NCBI GenBank assembly: GCA_045538835.1
Contig: JAZQEF010000018.1
Location: forward strand, 62,001-126,000
From: RGIG6165 sp045538835
Lineage (GTDB): Bacteria > Bacillota > Clostridia > Oscillospirales > Feifaniaceae
DNA length: 64,000 nucleotides
Direction: 5' to 3'
The translations under genes were made by a program, and so were the position numbers. The notes beneath the pieces were generated by a model. The model saw only the letters and a list, made by a program, of their open reading frames with translations, did no database searches and was not told the origin of the DNA. Positions within the stretch are counted from its first letter, which is position 1; each line of letters begins with the position of its first letter. Of the stretch, positions 15,195 through 24,281 are shown piece after piece.

Positions 15195-15968
15195 CTAAAT
15201 AAATCTATAAAGATCGTCAAGTGATTTTGCATCGACAATCGAAAGCGAGGGATACTTTTTATTGATTACGGATTTGACAAGTTCAAGACCGCCCTTTTCT
15301 GTAAAATAATGACCTGCACAAATAAGATTTATACCCATTTCCTTAGCGTCGATAAAGTTGTTGTGTTTTAGTTCACCCGTGAGAATCGTATCGCATTCCT
15401 CAAGATAAGCATCGCGTATGGAACTGCCTCCGCTGCCTGTCACAACTGCAATTTTTTTAACTTTCTTTCCGCAGTCAAAAAACATTATACCGCTTGCAGA
15501 TATTCTGTTTTTGACAATTTCAGCAAATTCAGTTGCAGTTAATTCGTTATCGATCTCCCCTACTCTGCAACACGGTTTTCCTTCGATATCAATAATTTTT
15601 CTGACAGATATGCCGCAGGCATCACAGAGCGAGTCTGACATACCGTTTTCCACATTGTCGAGGTTGGTATGCAAGCATATTGCCGAGATATTATTTTCAA
15701 TCAAAGAATAAATTTTTGAAGTTGCATAGTCATCTTTCCTCACCAGTTTTAGTCCGTCAAAGATCACAGGATGATGACTTATGATAAGTGAACAATTATT
15801 TGCCTTAGCCTCATTTATAACGCTTTCTGTTATGTCTACTGTAAACATAATATTTTCAACTACGGAGTCAGGATCACCGACTAAAAGACCTATGTTATCC
15901 CATTCCCATGATAGATCGTAAGGTATCTTTTTAATTAATAATTTTTCAATTTCTCTTACCGTTATCAT
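15195..15968 (-). CDS. Nif3-like dinuclear metal-centre protein (YqfO family)
   Basis: A 257-residue member of the Nif3/DUF34 family, sometimes called GTP cyclohydrolase 1 type 2, whose physiological role is unresolved. Metal ligands are visible: His65-His66 in LIISHHPVIF, a later His/Asp pair in CLHTNLDNVENGM, and a C-terminal His and Glu in GHYFTEKGGLE. The SWEWDNIGLLVGD N-terminal signature is present. At 257 residues it lacks the extra PII-like insertion found in longer Bacillus homologues. Its ATG overlaps the trmK stop (TAATG) and has GGAGG upstream, so the pair is coupled, as in many Firmicutes. Confidence 0.92.
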   Translation of the reverse strand: MITVREIEKLLIKKIPYDLSWEWDNIGLLVGDPDSVVENIMFTVDITESVINEAKANNCSLIISHHPVIFDGLKLVRKDDYATSKIYSLIENNISAICLHTNLDNVENGMSDSLCDACGISVRKIIDIEGKPCCRVGEIDNELTATEFAEIVKNRISASGIMFFDCGKKVKKIAVVTGSGGSSIRDAYLEECDTILTGELKHNNFIDAKEMGINLICAGHYFTEKGGLELVKSVINKKYPSLSIVDAKSLDDLYRFI

Positions 15969-16639
15969 TACATTTCCTCCAGCATTGCGATAATACTTTT
16001 TTCAAGCGTGATATCGTCAATGTTCTGCATTTTTGCCTTAATCAGTCCGTCATAGTGCTTTTTATGTTTTTTCTTCAGGTATTTTATATATGTATCCGTA
16101 AGTTCAGGCGAGTTAATATTCACGCCGAAATAAACATCTTTAAGCGACGGTTTTCGCGTTGCCCCATTTTTGACTGCGACAAGTATATTGTAGATTTTGA
16201 GATCTTCGGTCACTATTTTTTCTTCGGTAATATCATACCCGTTATCAAAAAGATAACTTCTCACCTTAGGCACGTTAGTCATAGGCTGTAAAATCAATCT
16301 GTGCCGATCTGTTATAGCATTACAAGCATTTATTATGCCGATGATAGTATCGCCGCCCATTCCTGCTATGATGATATCATCTATCTTGTCAAGCGGAAAT
16401 GAGTAAAGACCGTCACACAAAATAAGTTCTACCCTATCCTCTATTCCGCACTGTGAAAGATTCATTTTCGCCACTGCAAGAGGACCTTTTTTTATATCCC
16501 CCGCATATCCGCGCGGTGATATGCCGTTTAGTATCAGATATGATGGAATGTGTGCATGGTCTGTCCCTACATCTGCAAAAATATGATCCTTTTTCACAAG
16601 TGAAGCAATTGTATTTAAACGTTCTGACTGTAATTTCAT
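15968..16639 (-). CDS. trmK: tRNA (adenine-22-N1)-methyltransferase TrmK
   Basis: A 223-residue Rossmann-fold methyltransferase that puts m1A at position 22 of tRNAs. The SAM-binding motif FADVGTDHAHIPSYL, the ILCDGL motif and IIAGMGGDTI match TrmK (YqfN). ATG 16639 gives the usual MKLxxRL N-terminus but has no SD; an in-frame ATG at 16675 lies directly beside AAAGGA and would add 12 residues. A short GAGCCG/CGGCTC hairpin sits between the two, so the real start and its control are uncertain. Downstream genes overlap it. Confidence 0.88.
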   Translation of the reverse strand: MKLQSERLNTIASLVKKDHIFADVGTDHAHIPSYLILNGISPRGYAGDIKKGPLAVAKMNLSQCGIEDRVELILCDGLYSFPLDKIDDIIIAGMGGDTIIGIINACNAITDRHRLILQPMTNVPKVRSYLFDNGYDITEEKIVTEDLKIYNILVAVKNGATRKPSLKDVYFGVNINSPELTDTYIKYLKKKHKKHYDGLIKAKMQNIDDITLEKSIIAMLEEM

Positions 16640-16652
16640 ATATATACAACTT

Positions 16653-16675
16653 GAGCCGACATATAGCCGGCTCAT
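16653..16675 (-). promoter_or_regulatory. Hairpin over the trmK start region
   Basis: GAGCCG and CGGCTC can pair around an 8-9 base loop between the possible start at 16675 and the chosen start at 16639. No T-run follows, so it is more likely an RNA structure affecting translation than a terminator. Confidence 0.35.
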
Positions 16676-16685
16676 TCCTTTATTC

Positions 16686-16889
16686 TTACTTTTCTGCAAG
16701 ATATTTATTGATAGTGTCAACAAGTGCATCAGCATCAGCACCGTGTACTGCACAAGCGTCTTCTATCGTTTCCCCTCTTGAACAAGGGCAACCAAGACAG
16801 TGCATACCGATGGCAAAAAAGAACTGAGCCGTGCCTTCATCAGCATCAAGAATATCGCCTACTATTGTTTCTTTAGTAATCTCTTTCAT
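16686..16889 (-). CDS. DUF1858-domain protein
   Basis: A 67-residue protein consisting only of a DUF1858 domain, related to the N-terminal domain of ScdA/RIC iron-sulfur repair proteins. The motif GMHCLGCPCSRGETIEDAC carries three closely spaced Cys and one further Cys, suggesting metal or redox chemistry. It is a stand-alone domain, as is common in Clostridia. ATG is preceded by GGAGG, and a strong promoter lies just upstream. It is followed by trmK without a terminator. Confidence 0.9.
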   Translation of the reverse strand: MKEITKETIVGDILDADEGTAQFFFAIGMHCLGCPCSRGETIEDACAVHGADADALVDTINKYLAEK

Positions 16890-16914
16890 AATTTATTACC
16901 TCCAGTCCAATGAT

Positions 16915-16943
16915 ATTATAATATATATTATGTCTGCTTTCAA
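16915..16943 (-). promoter_or_regulatory. Promoter of DUF1858-trmK-yqfO-rqcH
   Basis: TTGAAA (16938-16943), 17 bases, perfect TATAAT (16915-16920) on the minus strand, about 25 bases upstream of the DUF1858 start. Confidence 0.75.
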
Positions 16944-16953
16944 GTATAAAAAT

Positions 16954-16985
16954 AAGAAAGAGCATATCAAAATACGCCCTTTCTT
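16954..16985 (-). terminator. Terminator after the zinc-ribbon gene
   Basis: A 10-bp stem (16954-16963 with 16976-16985) with one mismatch and a T-rich tract on its minus-strand exit. It separates the zinc-ribbon gene from the DUF1858 promoter. Confidence 0.7.
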
Positions 16986-17005
16986 ACTGAATCTAATAAA
17001 TAATT

Positions 17006-17287
17006 TTATTTATCTTCTTCTCTCATCTTTGCAAAACATTCGCTGCAATAAACAGGTCTGTCATTTCTGGGTTCAAAAGGAACCTTGGCAGGACCGCCGC
17101 ATGATGCGCATACAGCATCATACATCTCCCTGTTTGCTCTCATAGCGCTCTTCTTTGCATCTCTGCAAGCTTTGCATCTCTGGGGTTCATTCTGAAAACC
17201 TCTTTCAGCGTAGAACTCCTGTTCACCTGCAGTAAATACAAATTCTGCTCCGCATTCTTTGCAGGTTAATGTCTTGTCTTCGTACAT
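17006..17287 (-). CDS. Zinc-ribbon protein with two CxxC pairs per half
   Basis: A 93-residue protein with two zinc-ribbon modules. The first (CKECGAEF then CKACRDAK) matches the probable zinc-ribbon family PF13451, and the second (CASCGG then CSECFAKM) matches the CxxC-x17-CxxC family. The segment between them, FEPRNDRPVYC, is characteristic. It probably binds two zinc ions; the partner and function are unknown. It is probably cytosolic, with no hydrophobic segment. It follows the sigma factor gene with a spacing of 50 bases in which I see only an imperfect hairpin. Confidence 0.88.
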   Translation of the reverse strand: MYEDKTLTCKECGAEFVFTAGEQEFYAERGFQNEPQRCKACRDAKKSAMRANREMYDAVCASCGGPAKVPFEPRNDRPVYCSECFAKMREEDK

Positions 17288-17337
17288 GGTCTTTTCCCTC
17301 GCTTTTGGCTTTTTTTAATCTTATTTAAACGACACCT

Positions 17338-17889
17338 TTAAGGTGCATCGTTTTTTAATTTTTTCTTCACTCTGTAAATCACGTTGTCAACGGTCTTTTT
17401 TGAAACCCCAAGTTTCTGAGCAATTAAAGCATACGAGTACCCGGAAAGATAGTACGAAAGAACTTTCTGTTCTTTTTGCGTTAATTTGACACCAATTTGT
17501 TTTTTGTACTCTTCAAGAGTTTCCGAGTCGATCACCTCCTGAGAGGGATCTTCGACTGATATCTCAGCATCGTCCAAAGAAATGAAGGAATTAAGCGGTT
17601 CATTCTTTTTGCGGTTTGATGATTTAACACAGGAAATAAGCCTGTTTTTCATACACATGGAAGCAAAAGCCTCAAAACTGTCACTCCTGCTTTCATCGTA
17701 TGAATTGATAGATGCAAACAGTGCTATCAAAGCTTCCTGCAACAAATCATTCGTGTCTGCCCCCGAGATAAAAAACCTTCTGGAAATAGCAGATGCTTTC
17801 TGATAATACCGCTTGATGATCTGTGACACAGCATCACTGTCACCCTGTTTTGCTAATGAGAGCAATGCCTTTTCATTGTTATTTTTCAA
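17338..17889 (-). CDS. SigH-like RNA polymerase sigma factor, TTG start
   Basis: A 183-residue sigma-70-family factor with region 2 (SGADTNDLLQEALIALF, then FEAFASMCMKNRLISCVK) and a C-terminal helix-turn-helix region 4 (YSYALIAQKLGVSKKTVDN). Both segments, and the spacer PLNSFISLDDAE, resemble SigH, the sporulation-initiation and stationary-phase sigma factor, although it is about 30 residues shorter than B. subtilis SigH. The GTG at 17907 lies beside the SD; GAGGTG is 7 bases before TTG 17889, which I take as the start. It lies downstream of polC in the same direction. Confidence 0.82.
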   Translation of the reverse strand: MKNNNEKALLSLAKQGDSDAVSQIIKRYYQKASAISRRFFISGADTNDLLQEALIALFASINSYDESRSDSFEAFASMCMKNRLISCVKSSNRKKNEPLNSFISLDDAEISVEDPSQEVIDSETLEEYKKQIGVKLTQKEQKVLSYYLSGYSYALIAQKLGVSKKTVDNVIYRVKKKLKNDAP

Positions 17890-17957
17890 ATAGTCACACC
17901 TCAACACTTTGCATTATAAACATATATTTACAAATTGTCAACATTTTTTTGTTTAAA

Positions 17958-20900
17958 TTAAAAGAAAGTTATCTGAGAAGAGTCAGGCAAATCGTTTAAA
18001 ATGCCCAATTTTTTCATATCTTCGACATTTGTCGAGTTTAAACTGGTTCTTGCCAACAGTTCTTCTATTGATTCGAACTTACCTTTTTCCCTCTCTGTCA
18101 CAACTGATTCTGCCGCTGTGTCACCAAGATGTGCAATGGTGTTAAATGGCGGAATAAGTTTATTATCCTCCTCGCAAACTATGAATTCTATCGAATGTGA
18201 TTTTTCTATATCGACATTTGTAAAAGAATACCCTCTGAGATAATATTCATACACAACCTCATAAATGGTAAGTTCACTCTTTTCTCTGGGATTCATCTTG
18301 GGAAGTGCCTCAAGTTCCTTTATTTTGTCTTCTACACGCTCTATACCATATATCATAGTTTCAGCATTAAAAAGATCTGCTCTGATAGAAAAATATGCTG
18401 CATAAAACGCAAGTGGTTTGTGAACTTTAAACCACGCTATTCTAAATGCCATCATTACATATGCAACGGCATGCGCCTTCGGGAACATATATGCAATCTT
18501 ATTACACGATTCAATATACCATTCCGGCACTTCGTGAGCGCGCATTTCCACTTCCCATTCAGGTTTGAGATGTTTACCCTTACGAACTGCTTCCATTATT
18601 GTGAAACTCAGTTTCTTATCCATTCCTTTACCGATAAGATACAGCATGATATCATCACGCGTACAGATAACTTCTTTTAGCGTAGCAGTTCCCTCATCTA
18701 TAATGCTTTCTGCGTTACCAAGCCACACATCCGTTCCGTGCGAAAGTCCGGATATCTTTACAAGTTCAGAGAAAGTTGTTGGCTTTGTTTTTTCAAGCAT
18801 TCCTCTTACAAAACGGGTTCCGAACTCTGATATTGCTATTGTACCGACATTAGAGTACGGATTTTCTTTAGTGAGATTAAGCGTCTTATTTGATAAGAAT
18901 ATCTCCATAACATCTTTATCGTCAAGCGGAATGTCTCGACCGTCAATACCCGTGATATCCTGCAACATTTTGAGCACCGTAGGATCGTCATGTCCGAGCA
19001 TATCAAGTTTAAGCAAATTATCATGGATATATTTATACTCAAAATGTGTTGTAACAGTACCTTTGTCCGAGTCATCTGCAGGATGCTGAATGGGACAGAA
19101 ATCGTAAATATCCATATCCTGCGGAACGACCATTACGCCACCGGGATGCTGTCCCGTCGTTTTCTTGACTCCGACTAAACCTTGCGCAAGTCTGAGCGTT
19201 TCAAGATTGGACAACTGTACGCCTATCCTTTCAGCATATTTTTTGACGTAACCGATACCGTTCTTTTCCTGTAGACCGTTTATTGTACCTGCTCTGAATA
19301 TCTTTCCGCTGCCGAGCAACTGTTCAACGTATTTGTGCATCTGCGACTGATATGCGCTGGCAAAGTTCAAGTCTATATCAGGTACCTTATCCGCTTCAAA
19401 TCCAAGGAAGGTCTGGAAAGGAATATCAAATCCCGCTTTAGTCAGTTTTGTACCGCAGACCGGGCAATCCTTATCCGGCATATCTACACCGCAGTCGATA
19501 CCCGGAATGGTATTTTGCTCTATATATTTACACTTAGAGCATACATAATGCGGTGGCAGACCGTTAACTTCGGTAATGCCGGACATAAATGCCGCAATTG
19601 ATGAACCGACCGAGCCTCTCGAGCCGACCAGATATCCGTTTCGATTTGACTCTTCAACAAGTCTTTTTGCGATAATGTATGTAACTGCATATCCGTTTTC
19701 AATAATCGCTGTGAGTTCGGTTTTGAGCCTCTCGCTGATCCACTCGGGCAGATCTTCACCGTATATACTTTTTGCCTTTTCAAAAGACTTGTCATAAAGT
19801 TCCTCTTCTGCACCTTCAATAGTAGGTTTAAAGAGTTTATTGGGCGGTAATGGTGAAAAACTTTCGCACATATCGGCAATAAGACGTGTATTGTCAATTA
19901 CCACTTTACGCGCAAGTTCTTCCCCTAAATATGAGAACTCAGCAAGCATTTCTTCAGTTGTACGCAGATAAAGAGGCATAGGCTTACCGCCGTCGGAAAA
20001 CTCCTGAGCAATAAGAAGTACTTTCCTGAACTGTTCGTCCGCAGGATCGAGAAAATGAACGTCACATGTGGCAACAACAGGTTTGCCGAGTTTATCACCC
20101 AGTTCACATATCTTTTTATTTATGATCTTAAGTTCATTGACATCCGCCACTTTACCCTGTTCCACAAGGAACATATTATTGCACAGCGGCTGAATTTCAA
20201 GGTAGTCATAGAATGATGCTATCTCTTCTATATCCTTTTGTGAGCGTTTTTCAACAAAAGCAGTATAAAGTTCACCTGCTTCACATGCACTTCCCACGAT
20301 AAGACCTTCTCTGTACTGCATAAGCAGACTTTTGGGAATAATAGGACGTCTGTTATAGTATTTCAGATGAGACTCAGATATCATAATAAACAAATTTCTG
20401 AGTCCTGCCCTGTTTTTTACAAGAATAGTCTGATGGTTGGGTCTGAGTTTTGAGAGATCCGTCCCCTCATAATTACGGTTTATCTCAGCATTGAAATTAT
20501 CAAAAGATGATAGTCCCTGATCTTTAGTTAAATCAGCAAGCATACAGAGCAGTATTTTTGCGAGTATTGCAGCATCGTCCGAAGCCCTGTGATGATTAAA
20601 ATCTCCAACCTCAAAATACTCTGCAAGTGTGTTGAGTTTATAGTTTTTAAGGCCTCTGTACATTTTTCGGCTCAGCGCAAGTGTATCAAGATATGCAGGT
20701 CTGTAAGGAATATCGTATCTTTCGCAGGCAGTATTAATAAATGACATATCAAATGATGCATTATGTGCAACAAGCATTGAACTGCCGGCAAAGTCAATGA
20801 ATTTTCTTACCGCCTCTTCCTGCGACGGTGCACCTGCAACCATAGAATCATTGATACCCGTAAGTTCAACTACTTTTGCAGGTATGGGCTTTTCAGGATA

Positions 20901-22193
20901 GACAAAAAGATCAAGCCTGTCAGTTATTATTCCGTCCTGTATCTTTACTGCGCCGATTTCAATGATCCTGTCATTGATTGCACTGAAACCGGTGGTCTCC
21001 AAATCAAAACAAATTATAGTGCCGTCAAAAGGTTCAGCACAACTTCCGAACATAACGGGGTGAGTGTCGTTGACAAAATAGTCTTCCACACCGTATATTA
21101 TCTTGCCTTCATAGCCGATTTTTTGAGCCCTGAGATAAGCGCTGGGGAAACCCTGAATTACTCCATGGTCTGTTATTGCAATGGCATCAAGCCCCCATTT
21201 TTTCGCTCTGTCTATGTATTTGTCGGGTGTTGTAACAGCATCCATCATGCTCATAGTCGTATGCAGATGAAGTTCTACTCGTTTTACGGGAGCATTGTCC
21301 ATTCTCTCCTCTTCTTTTGCCGTTACTATATTGCGAGGATTTAGAAAAATATCTCTGTCATATTTATCGTAACTTATCTCACCCTGAATCGTTACATATC
21401 CCGCTTTTTCTATCTTGTCCATAAGACGGTTGCCTTCATCAACTGACGGAAGCGGAACAAATTTAACTTTTATTGAGGATGTACCGTCAGAGATACCAAA
21501 TGACGCTATCATTTTGCCGCCGTCTTTTGTAATTCGTCTGTCAAACGCAAAAACATTACCTTTAACAGCAGCACTTCCTGTTTCTTCGGAAAGAGTGTTT
21601 ATAGGCGTAAGTGCCTTTTTTATGGTTCTGCCGAAAATAACTTCATTCTCTTCACTTGCCTGTTTTTTGATAACAGGACCTTCATCAATATGAGAGGTTC
21701 TATATTCATCACTTTCCGCATCTATTTCAGTTACACCTTTAAAAGTACATTTATACGATTTGGAAAACTCTTTCAAAAGAGCATTTTGTACCTGCTTTGC
21801 CACATTCATCTCTTCGAGAAATGCAAGACCGCCATGAGCAAGTTCTATAAGAAGTTCATCATCATTGCAAACAACCTTACAATCAGCCAAAAAATTACCT
21901 GCAATCGGAGAAACGCTTGTACCAATCCGTTCAATCACTTGAGAAGTGATTTCGGTTACCGCTTGTTTTTCTACAGTTTCTAATTCAATAATAACATCAG
22001 AGGCGTTGTATTTGTTTATCACCGCCTCTTTTATTGCATCAATCTCTTCATCGTCAAACTGTCCGCATAAAATAAAACCAATCTCGCGCGTCGTTTTTTT
22101 TGCATATGCATTTTTCAGTTCAGTATGCGACAGTTTACTCAACAGGGTATCATGTATATCAAGTTTTGGGAACAAATCTATAAGTGTTTTCAT
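17958..22193 (-). CDS. polC: DNA polymerase III alpha subunit, PolC type
   Basis: The 1411-residue replicative polymerase of Gram-positive bacteria. Domain order is N-terminal and OB domain (to about 320), PHP domain starting at VELHLHTTMSMMDAV (about 330), an inserted DnaQ-like proofreading exonuclease with IICFDLETTGFSA (about 395) through HHRASDDA, the PHP remainder, then the palm and fingers with PDIDLNFAS and the helix-hairpin-helix tail. The zinc-binding CSKCKY/CPVCG module before the palm is intact. ATG follows CGGAGA. It directly follows ispG as the last gene of a roughly 10-kb operon starting at pyrH. Confidence 0.98.
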   Translation of the reverse strand: MKTLIDLFPKLDIHDTLLSKLSHTELKNAYAKKTTREIGFILCGQFDDEEIDAIKEAVINKYNASDVIIELETVEKQAVTEITSQVIERIGTSVSPIAGNFLADCKVVCNDDELLIELAHGGLAFLEEMNVAKQVQNALLKEFSKSYKCTFKGVTEIDAESDEYRTSHIDEGPVIKKQASEENEVIFGRTIKKALTPINTLSEETGSAAVKGNVFAFDRRITKDGGKMIASFGISDGTSSIKVKFVPLPSVDEGNRLMDKIEKAGYVTIQGEISYDKYDRDIFLNPRNIVTAKEEERMDNAPVKRVELHLHTTMSMMDAVTTPDKYIDRAKKWGLDAIAITDHGVIQGFPSAYLRAQKIGYEGKIIYGVEDYFVNDTHPVMFGSCAEPFDGTIICFDLETTGFSAINDRIIEIGAVKIQDGIITDRLDLFVYPEKPIPAKVVELTGINDSMVAGAPSQEEAVRKFIDFAGSSMLVAHNASFDMSFINTACERYDIPYRPAYLDTLALSRKMYRGLKNYKLNTLAEYFEVGDFNHHRASDDAAILAKILLCMLADLTKDQGLSSFDNFNAEINRNYEGTDLSKLRPNHQTILVKNRAGLRNLFIMISESHLKYYNRRPIIPKSLLMQYREGLIVGSACEAGELYTAFVEKRSQKDIEEIASFYDYLEIQPLCNNMFLVEQGKVADVNELKIINKKICELGDKLGKPVVATCDVHFLDPADEQFRKVLLIAQEFSDGGKPMPLYLRTTEEMLAEFSYLGEELARKVVIDNTRLIADMCESFSPLPPNKLFKPTIEGAEEELYDKSFEKAKSIYGEDLPEWISERLKTELTAIIENGYAVTYIIAKRLVEESNRNGYLVGSRGSVGSSIAAFMSGITEVNGLPPHYVCSKCKYIEQNTIPGIDCGVDMPDKDCPVCGTKLTKAGFDIPFQTFLGFEADKVPDIDLNFASAYQSQMHKYVEQLLGSGKIFRAGTINGLQEKNGIGYVKKYAERIGVQLSNLETLRLAQGLVGVKKTTGQHPGGVMVVPQDMDIYDFCPIQHPADDSDKGTVTTHFEYKYIHDNLLKLDMLGHDDPTVLKMLQDITGIDGRDIPLDDKDVMEIFLSNKTLNLTKENPYSNVGTIAISEFGTRFVRGMLEKTKPTTFSELVKISGLSHGTDVWLGNAESIIDEGTATLKEVICTRDDIMLYLIGKGMDKKLSFTIMEAVRKGKHLKPEWEVEMRAHEVPEWYIESCNKIAYMFPKAHAVAYVMMAFRIAWFKVHKPLAFYAAYFSIRADLFNAETMIYGIERVEDKIKELEALPKMNPREKSELTIYEVVYEYYLRGYSFTNVDIEKSHSIEFIVCEEDNKLIPPFNTIAHLGDTAAESVVTEREKGKFESIEELLARTSLNSTNVEDMKKLGILNDLPDSSQITFF

Positions 22194-23254
22194 TATTTCT
22201 CCGAAATAAATTTATCAATTTCTTTTGAAAGTTCAAAAAGCAGATCTTTTGACGGAACTTTCTTGACTATCTCCCCGTGTCTGAAAAGGAGTCCTTCATC
22301 TTTACCGCCGGCAATACCTATATCAGCCTCTCTGGCTTCACCGGGTCCGTTTACAACACAACCCATAACAGCAATTTTTATAGGCTTGTCTATGTTTTTT
22401 ACAAGGTCATTGACCTGATCAACCAGTCCTATAAGATCAATCTGTGTTCTTCCGCAGGTGGGGCATGAAACTATCTCAGGTCTGTTTTTATATATTCCTG
22501 CAGCGGCAAGTATGTCATACGCTGTCTTAACCTCATTTACGGGGTCGTCGGTAAGAGATACTCTCATAGTATCTCCTATCCCCTCAAGAAGCAACGTTCC
22601 GAGTCCTACTGCAGATTTGACTATACCCATATCTCTGTGACCTGTCTCTGTGATACCGATATGAAGCGGACAGTCATACTGTGATGAGATAAGTCTGTAA
22701 GCATCTACACAAGTGGTGACATCTGAGGATTTCATAGAAACCGCAAAACAGTCAAAATCGTATTTATGAAGCAGATCTATATGGTATTTTGCGCTTTCGA
22801 CAAGCGCCTTTGGTGTCGGATGTCCGTATTTTGCAAGAATATGTTTTTCAAGTGAACCGCCGTTAACACCGATTCTTATCGGAATATTCTTTTGCTTGCA
22901 AGCATCGACTACCGCTTTTACACCCTCATCAGAACCGATATTTCCCGGATTGATTCTGATTTTATCTGCGCCCGCATATGCAACTTCAACTGCAAGTTTA
23001 TAATCAAAATGAATATCTGCGACGAGCGGCATATCTGTTTTTTCTTTTATTTTGGCAAAACAACCAACAGACTCTCTGTCCATAACAGTAAGACGCACGA
23101 TATCGCATCCTGCATCTTTAAGACTGTTTATTTGTGCAACAGAAGCATCTATATCAGTCGTCTTTGTGTTGAGCATAGATTGTACGGAAATTCTGTTTCC
23201 TCCGCCTATAGCAACATTTCCGACATTGATGGTCTTTGTTATTTTTCTAATCAT
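22193..23254 (-). CDS. ispG: 4-hydroxy-3-methylbut-2-enyl diphosphate synthase IspG
   Basis: A 353-residue iron-sulfur enzyme of the non-mevalonate pathway, converting methylerythritol cyclodiphosphate to HMBPP. The TIM-barrel N-terminus begins with NVGNVAIGGGNRISVQSM, and the 4Fe-4S ligands appear as SCPTCGRTQ and VMGCVVNGPGEA plus a Glu. It is the short bacterial form without the plant-type insertion. The start overlaps rseP (23251-23254), and the stop touches polC. GAGG precedes ATG. Confidence 0.97.
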   Translation of the reverse strand: MIRKITKTINVGNVAIGGGNRISVQSMLNTKTTDIDASVAQINSLKDAGCDIVRLTVMDRESVGCFAKIKEKTDMPLVADIHFDYKLAVEVAYAGADKIRINPGNIGSDEGVKAVVDACKQKNIPIRIGVNGGSLEKHILAKYGHPTPKALVESAKYHIDLLHKYDFDCFAVSMKSSDVTTCVDAYRLISSQYDCPLHIGITETGHRDMGIVKSAVGLGTLLLEGIGDTMRVSLTDDPVNEVKTAYDILAAAGIYKNRPEIVSCPTCGRTQIDLIGLVDQVNDLVKNIDKPIKIAVMGCVVNGPGEAREADIGIAGGKDEGLLFRHGEIVKKVPSKDLLFELSKEIDKFISEK

Positions 23255-24276
23255 TTAAACCTCATAATGTCATTAAAACTGACAAAAATCATAATAAACA
23301 ATAATATGGCAATGCTTATCAAAGTTATTGCATTTTCTATTTTGGGATCAATTTTCCTTCTGATAACCGCTTCAATAAGAGTTATAACTATCTTGCCGCC
23401 GTCAAGTACAGGAAGCGGAAACAGATTTACAATTCCCAGATTGACGCCAAGAAGCATAGTGATATAAAGTACCGACCTTATGCCATAAGATACCGCTGAA
23501 GATATTGCCGCTGTAGTACCAATCGGTCCTGACATAGCTTGCATACCTATTTCACCGCTAAAGAGCATCGCAAATGTATCCCATACACTTCTGCAGGCAG
23601 CATAACATTCAAATATTCCCTGCTTTATAACTCCGGCAACCGTTTTGTCCTCAGCAGTAAGATAAAAATCGGGTGTAAAGCCTTTAATTCCCTCTTCCTC
23701 AAAAGGTATGAAAGAAACATCTTCCAGCACAGTCATTTTTCCGTCACGCTTAACTTTTACATCTACAGGCTCACCGCCGCTGTAAGATAATGAATATACA
23801 ATATCGGATGATGAATATATCCTTTTACCGTCTATTTCTAAAATTTCATCACCGACTTTAAGACCGTATAAAGAGGATACATTGGTTTCATGAAAATCTG
23901 ATATTACATTTTTAACAAGATACGGTTCTGTAGACGTCATAATAACCGATAATATGATAGCAAACAGAATGTTCATTAATGCGCCTGAGGCAAGTATAAA
24001 AATCCTTATAGCAGCATTCTTTTGCTCAAAAGCATCGGTCGCATCAGGATCTTCTTCAAGCGACTTTAATCTCACAAAACCTCCTATTGGAAAGGCTCTG
24101 AGTGAATAAAGAGTATTTTTCCCTTGGTAATAAAGTATTTTAGGACCCATGCCTATCGAAAACTCATTAACACCGGTATGTGTAGCCTTTGCAGCAATAA
24201 AGTGTCCGAGTTCGTGAACAAATATCAAAATTCCGAATATAAGTACTGCCGCAAGCAAAGTTAAAAGTGTACTAAT
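23251..24276 (-). CDS. rseP: RseP-family site-2 metalloprotease, probable ATT start
   Basis: A membrane-embedded zinc protease that cleaves anti-sigma factors or signal-peptide remnants within the membrane. The zinc motif HELGH lies in the first helix, a PDZ domain with YGLKVGDEILEIDG follows, and the third ligand site NLFPLPVLDGGK is in the C-terminal half. The nearest canonical start is TTG at 24258, without an SD, which leaves only 14 residues before HELGH. GGAGG at 24286-24290 is 9 bases before ATT at 24276; that start gives 20 residues before HELGH, close to the 19 of B. subtilis RasP. I choose 24276 (341 residues) but TTG remains possible. It lies between dxr and ispG. Confidence 0.88.
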   Translation of the reverse strand: MSTLLTLLAAVLIFGILIFVHELGHFIAAKATHTGVNEFSIGMGPKILYYQGKNTLYSLRAFPIGGFVRLKSLEEDPDATDAFEQKNAAIRIFILASGALMNILFAIILSVIMTSTEPYLVKNVISDFHETNVSSLYGLKVGDEILEIDGKRIYSSSDIVYSLSYSGGEPVDVKVKRDGKMTVLEDVSFIPFEEEGIKGFTPDFYLTAEDKTVAGVIKQGIFECYAACRSVWDTFAMLFSGEIGMQAMSGPIGTTAAISSAVSYGIRSVLYITMLLGVNLGIVNLFPLPVLDGGKIVITLIEAVIRRKIDPKIENAITLISIAILLFIMIFVSFNDIMRFK

Positions 24277-24281
24277 TTTTA

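Noticed and set aside
17288..17337. Terminator between the SigH-like gene and the zinc-ribbon gene
   Set aside because: An imperfect CACCTT/AAGGTG pairing exists but is short and has mismatches and no T-run.
18565..19089. 174-codon plus-strand frame opposite polC
   Set aside because: polC is complete and conserved on the other strand; this frame has Ser/Pro-rich shadow composition.
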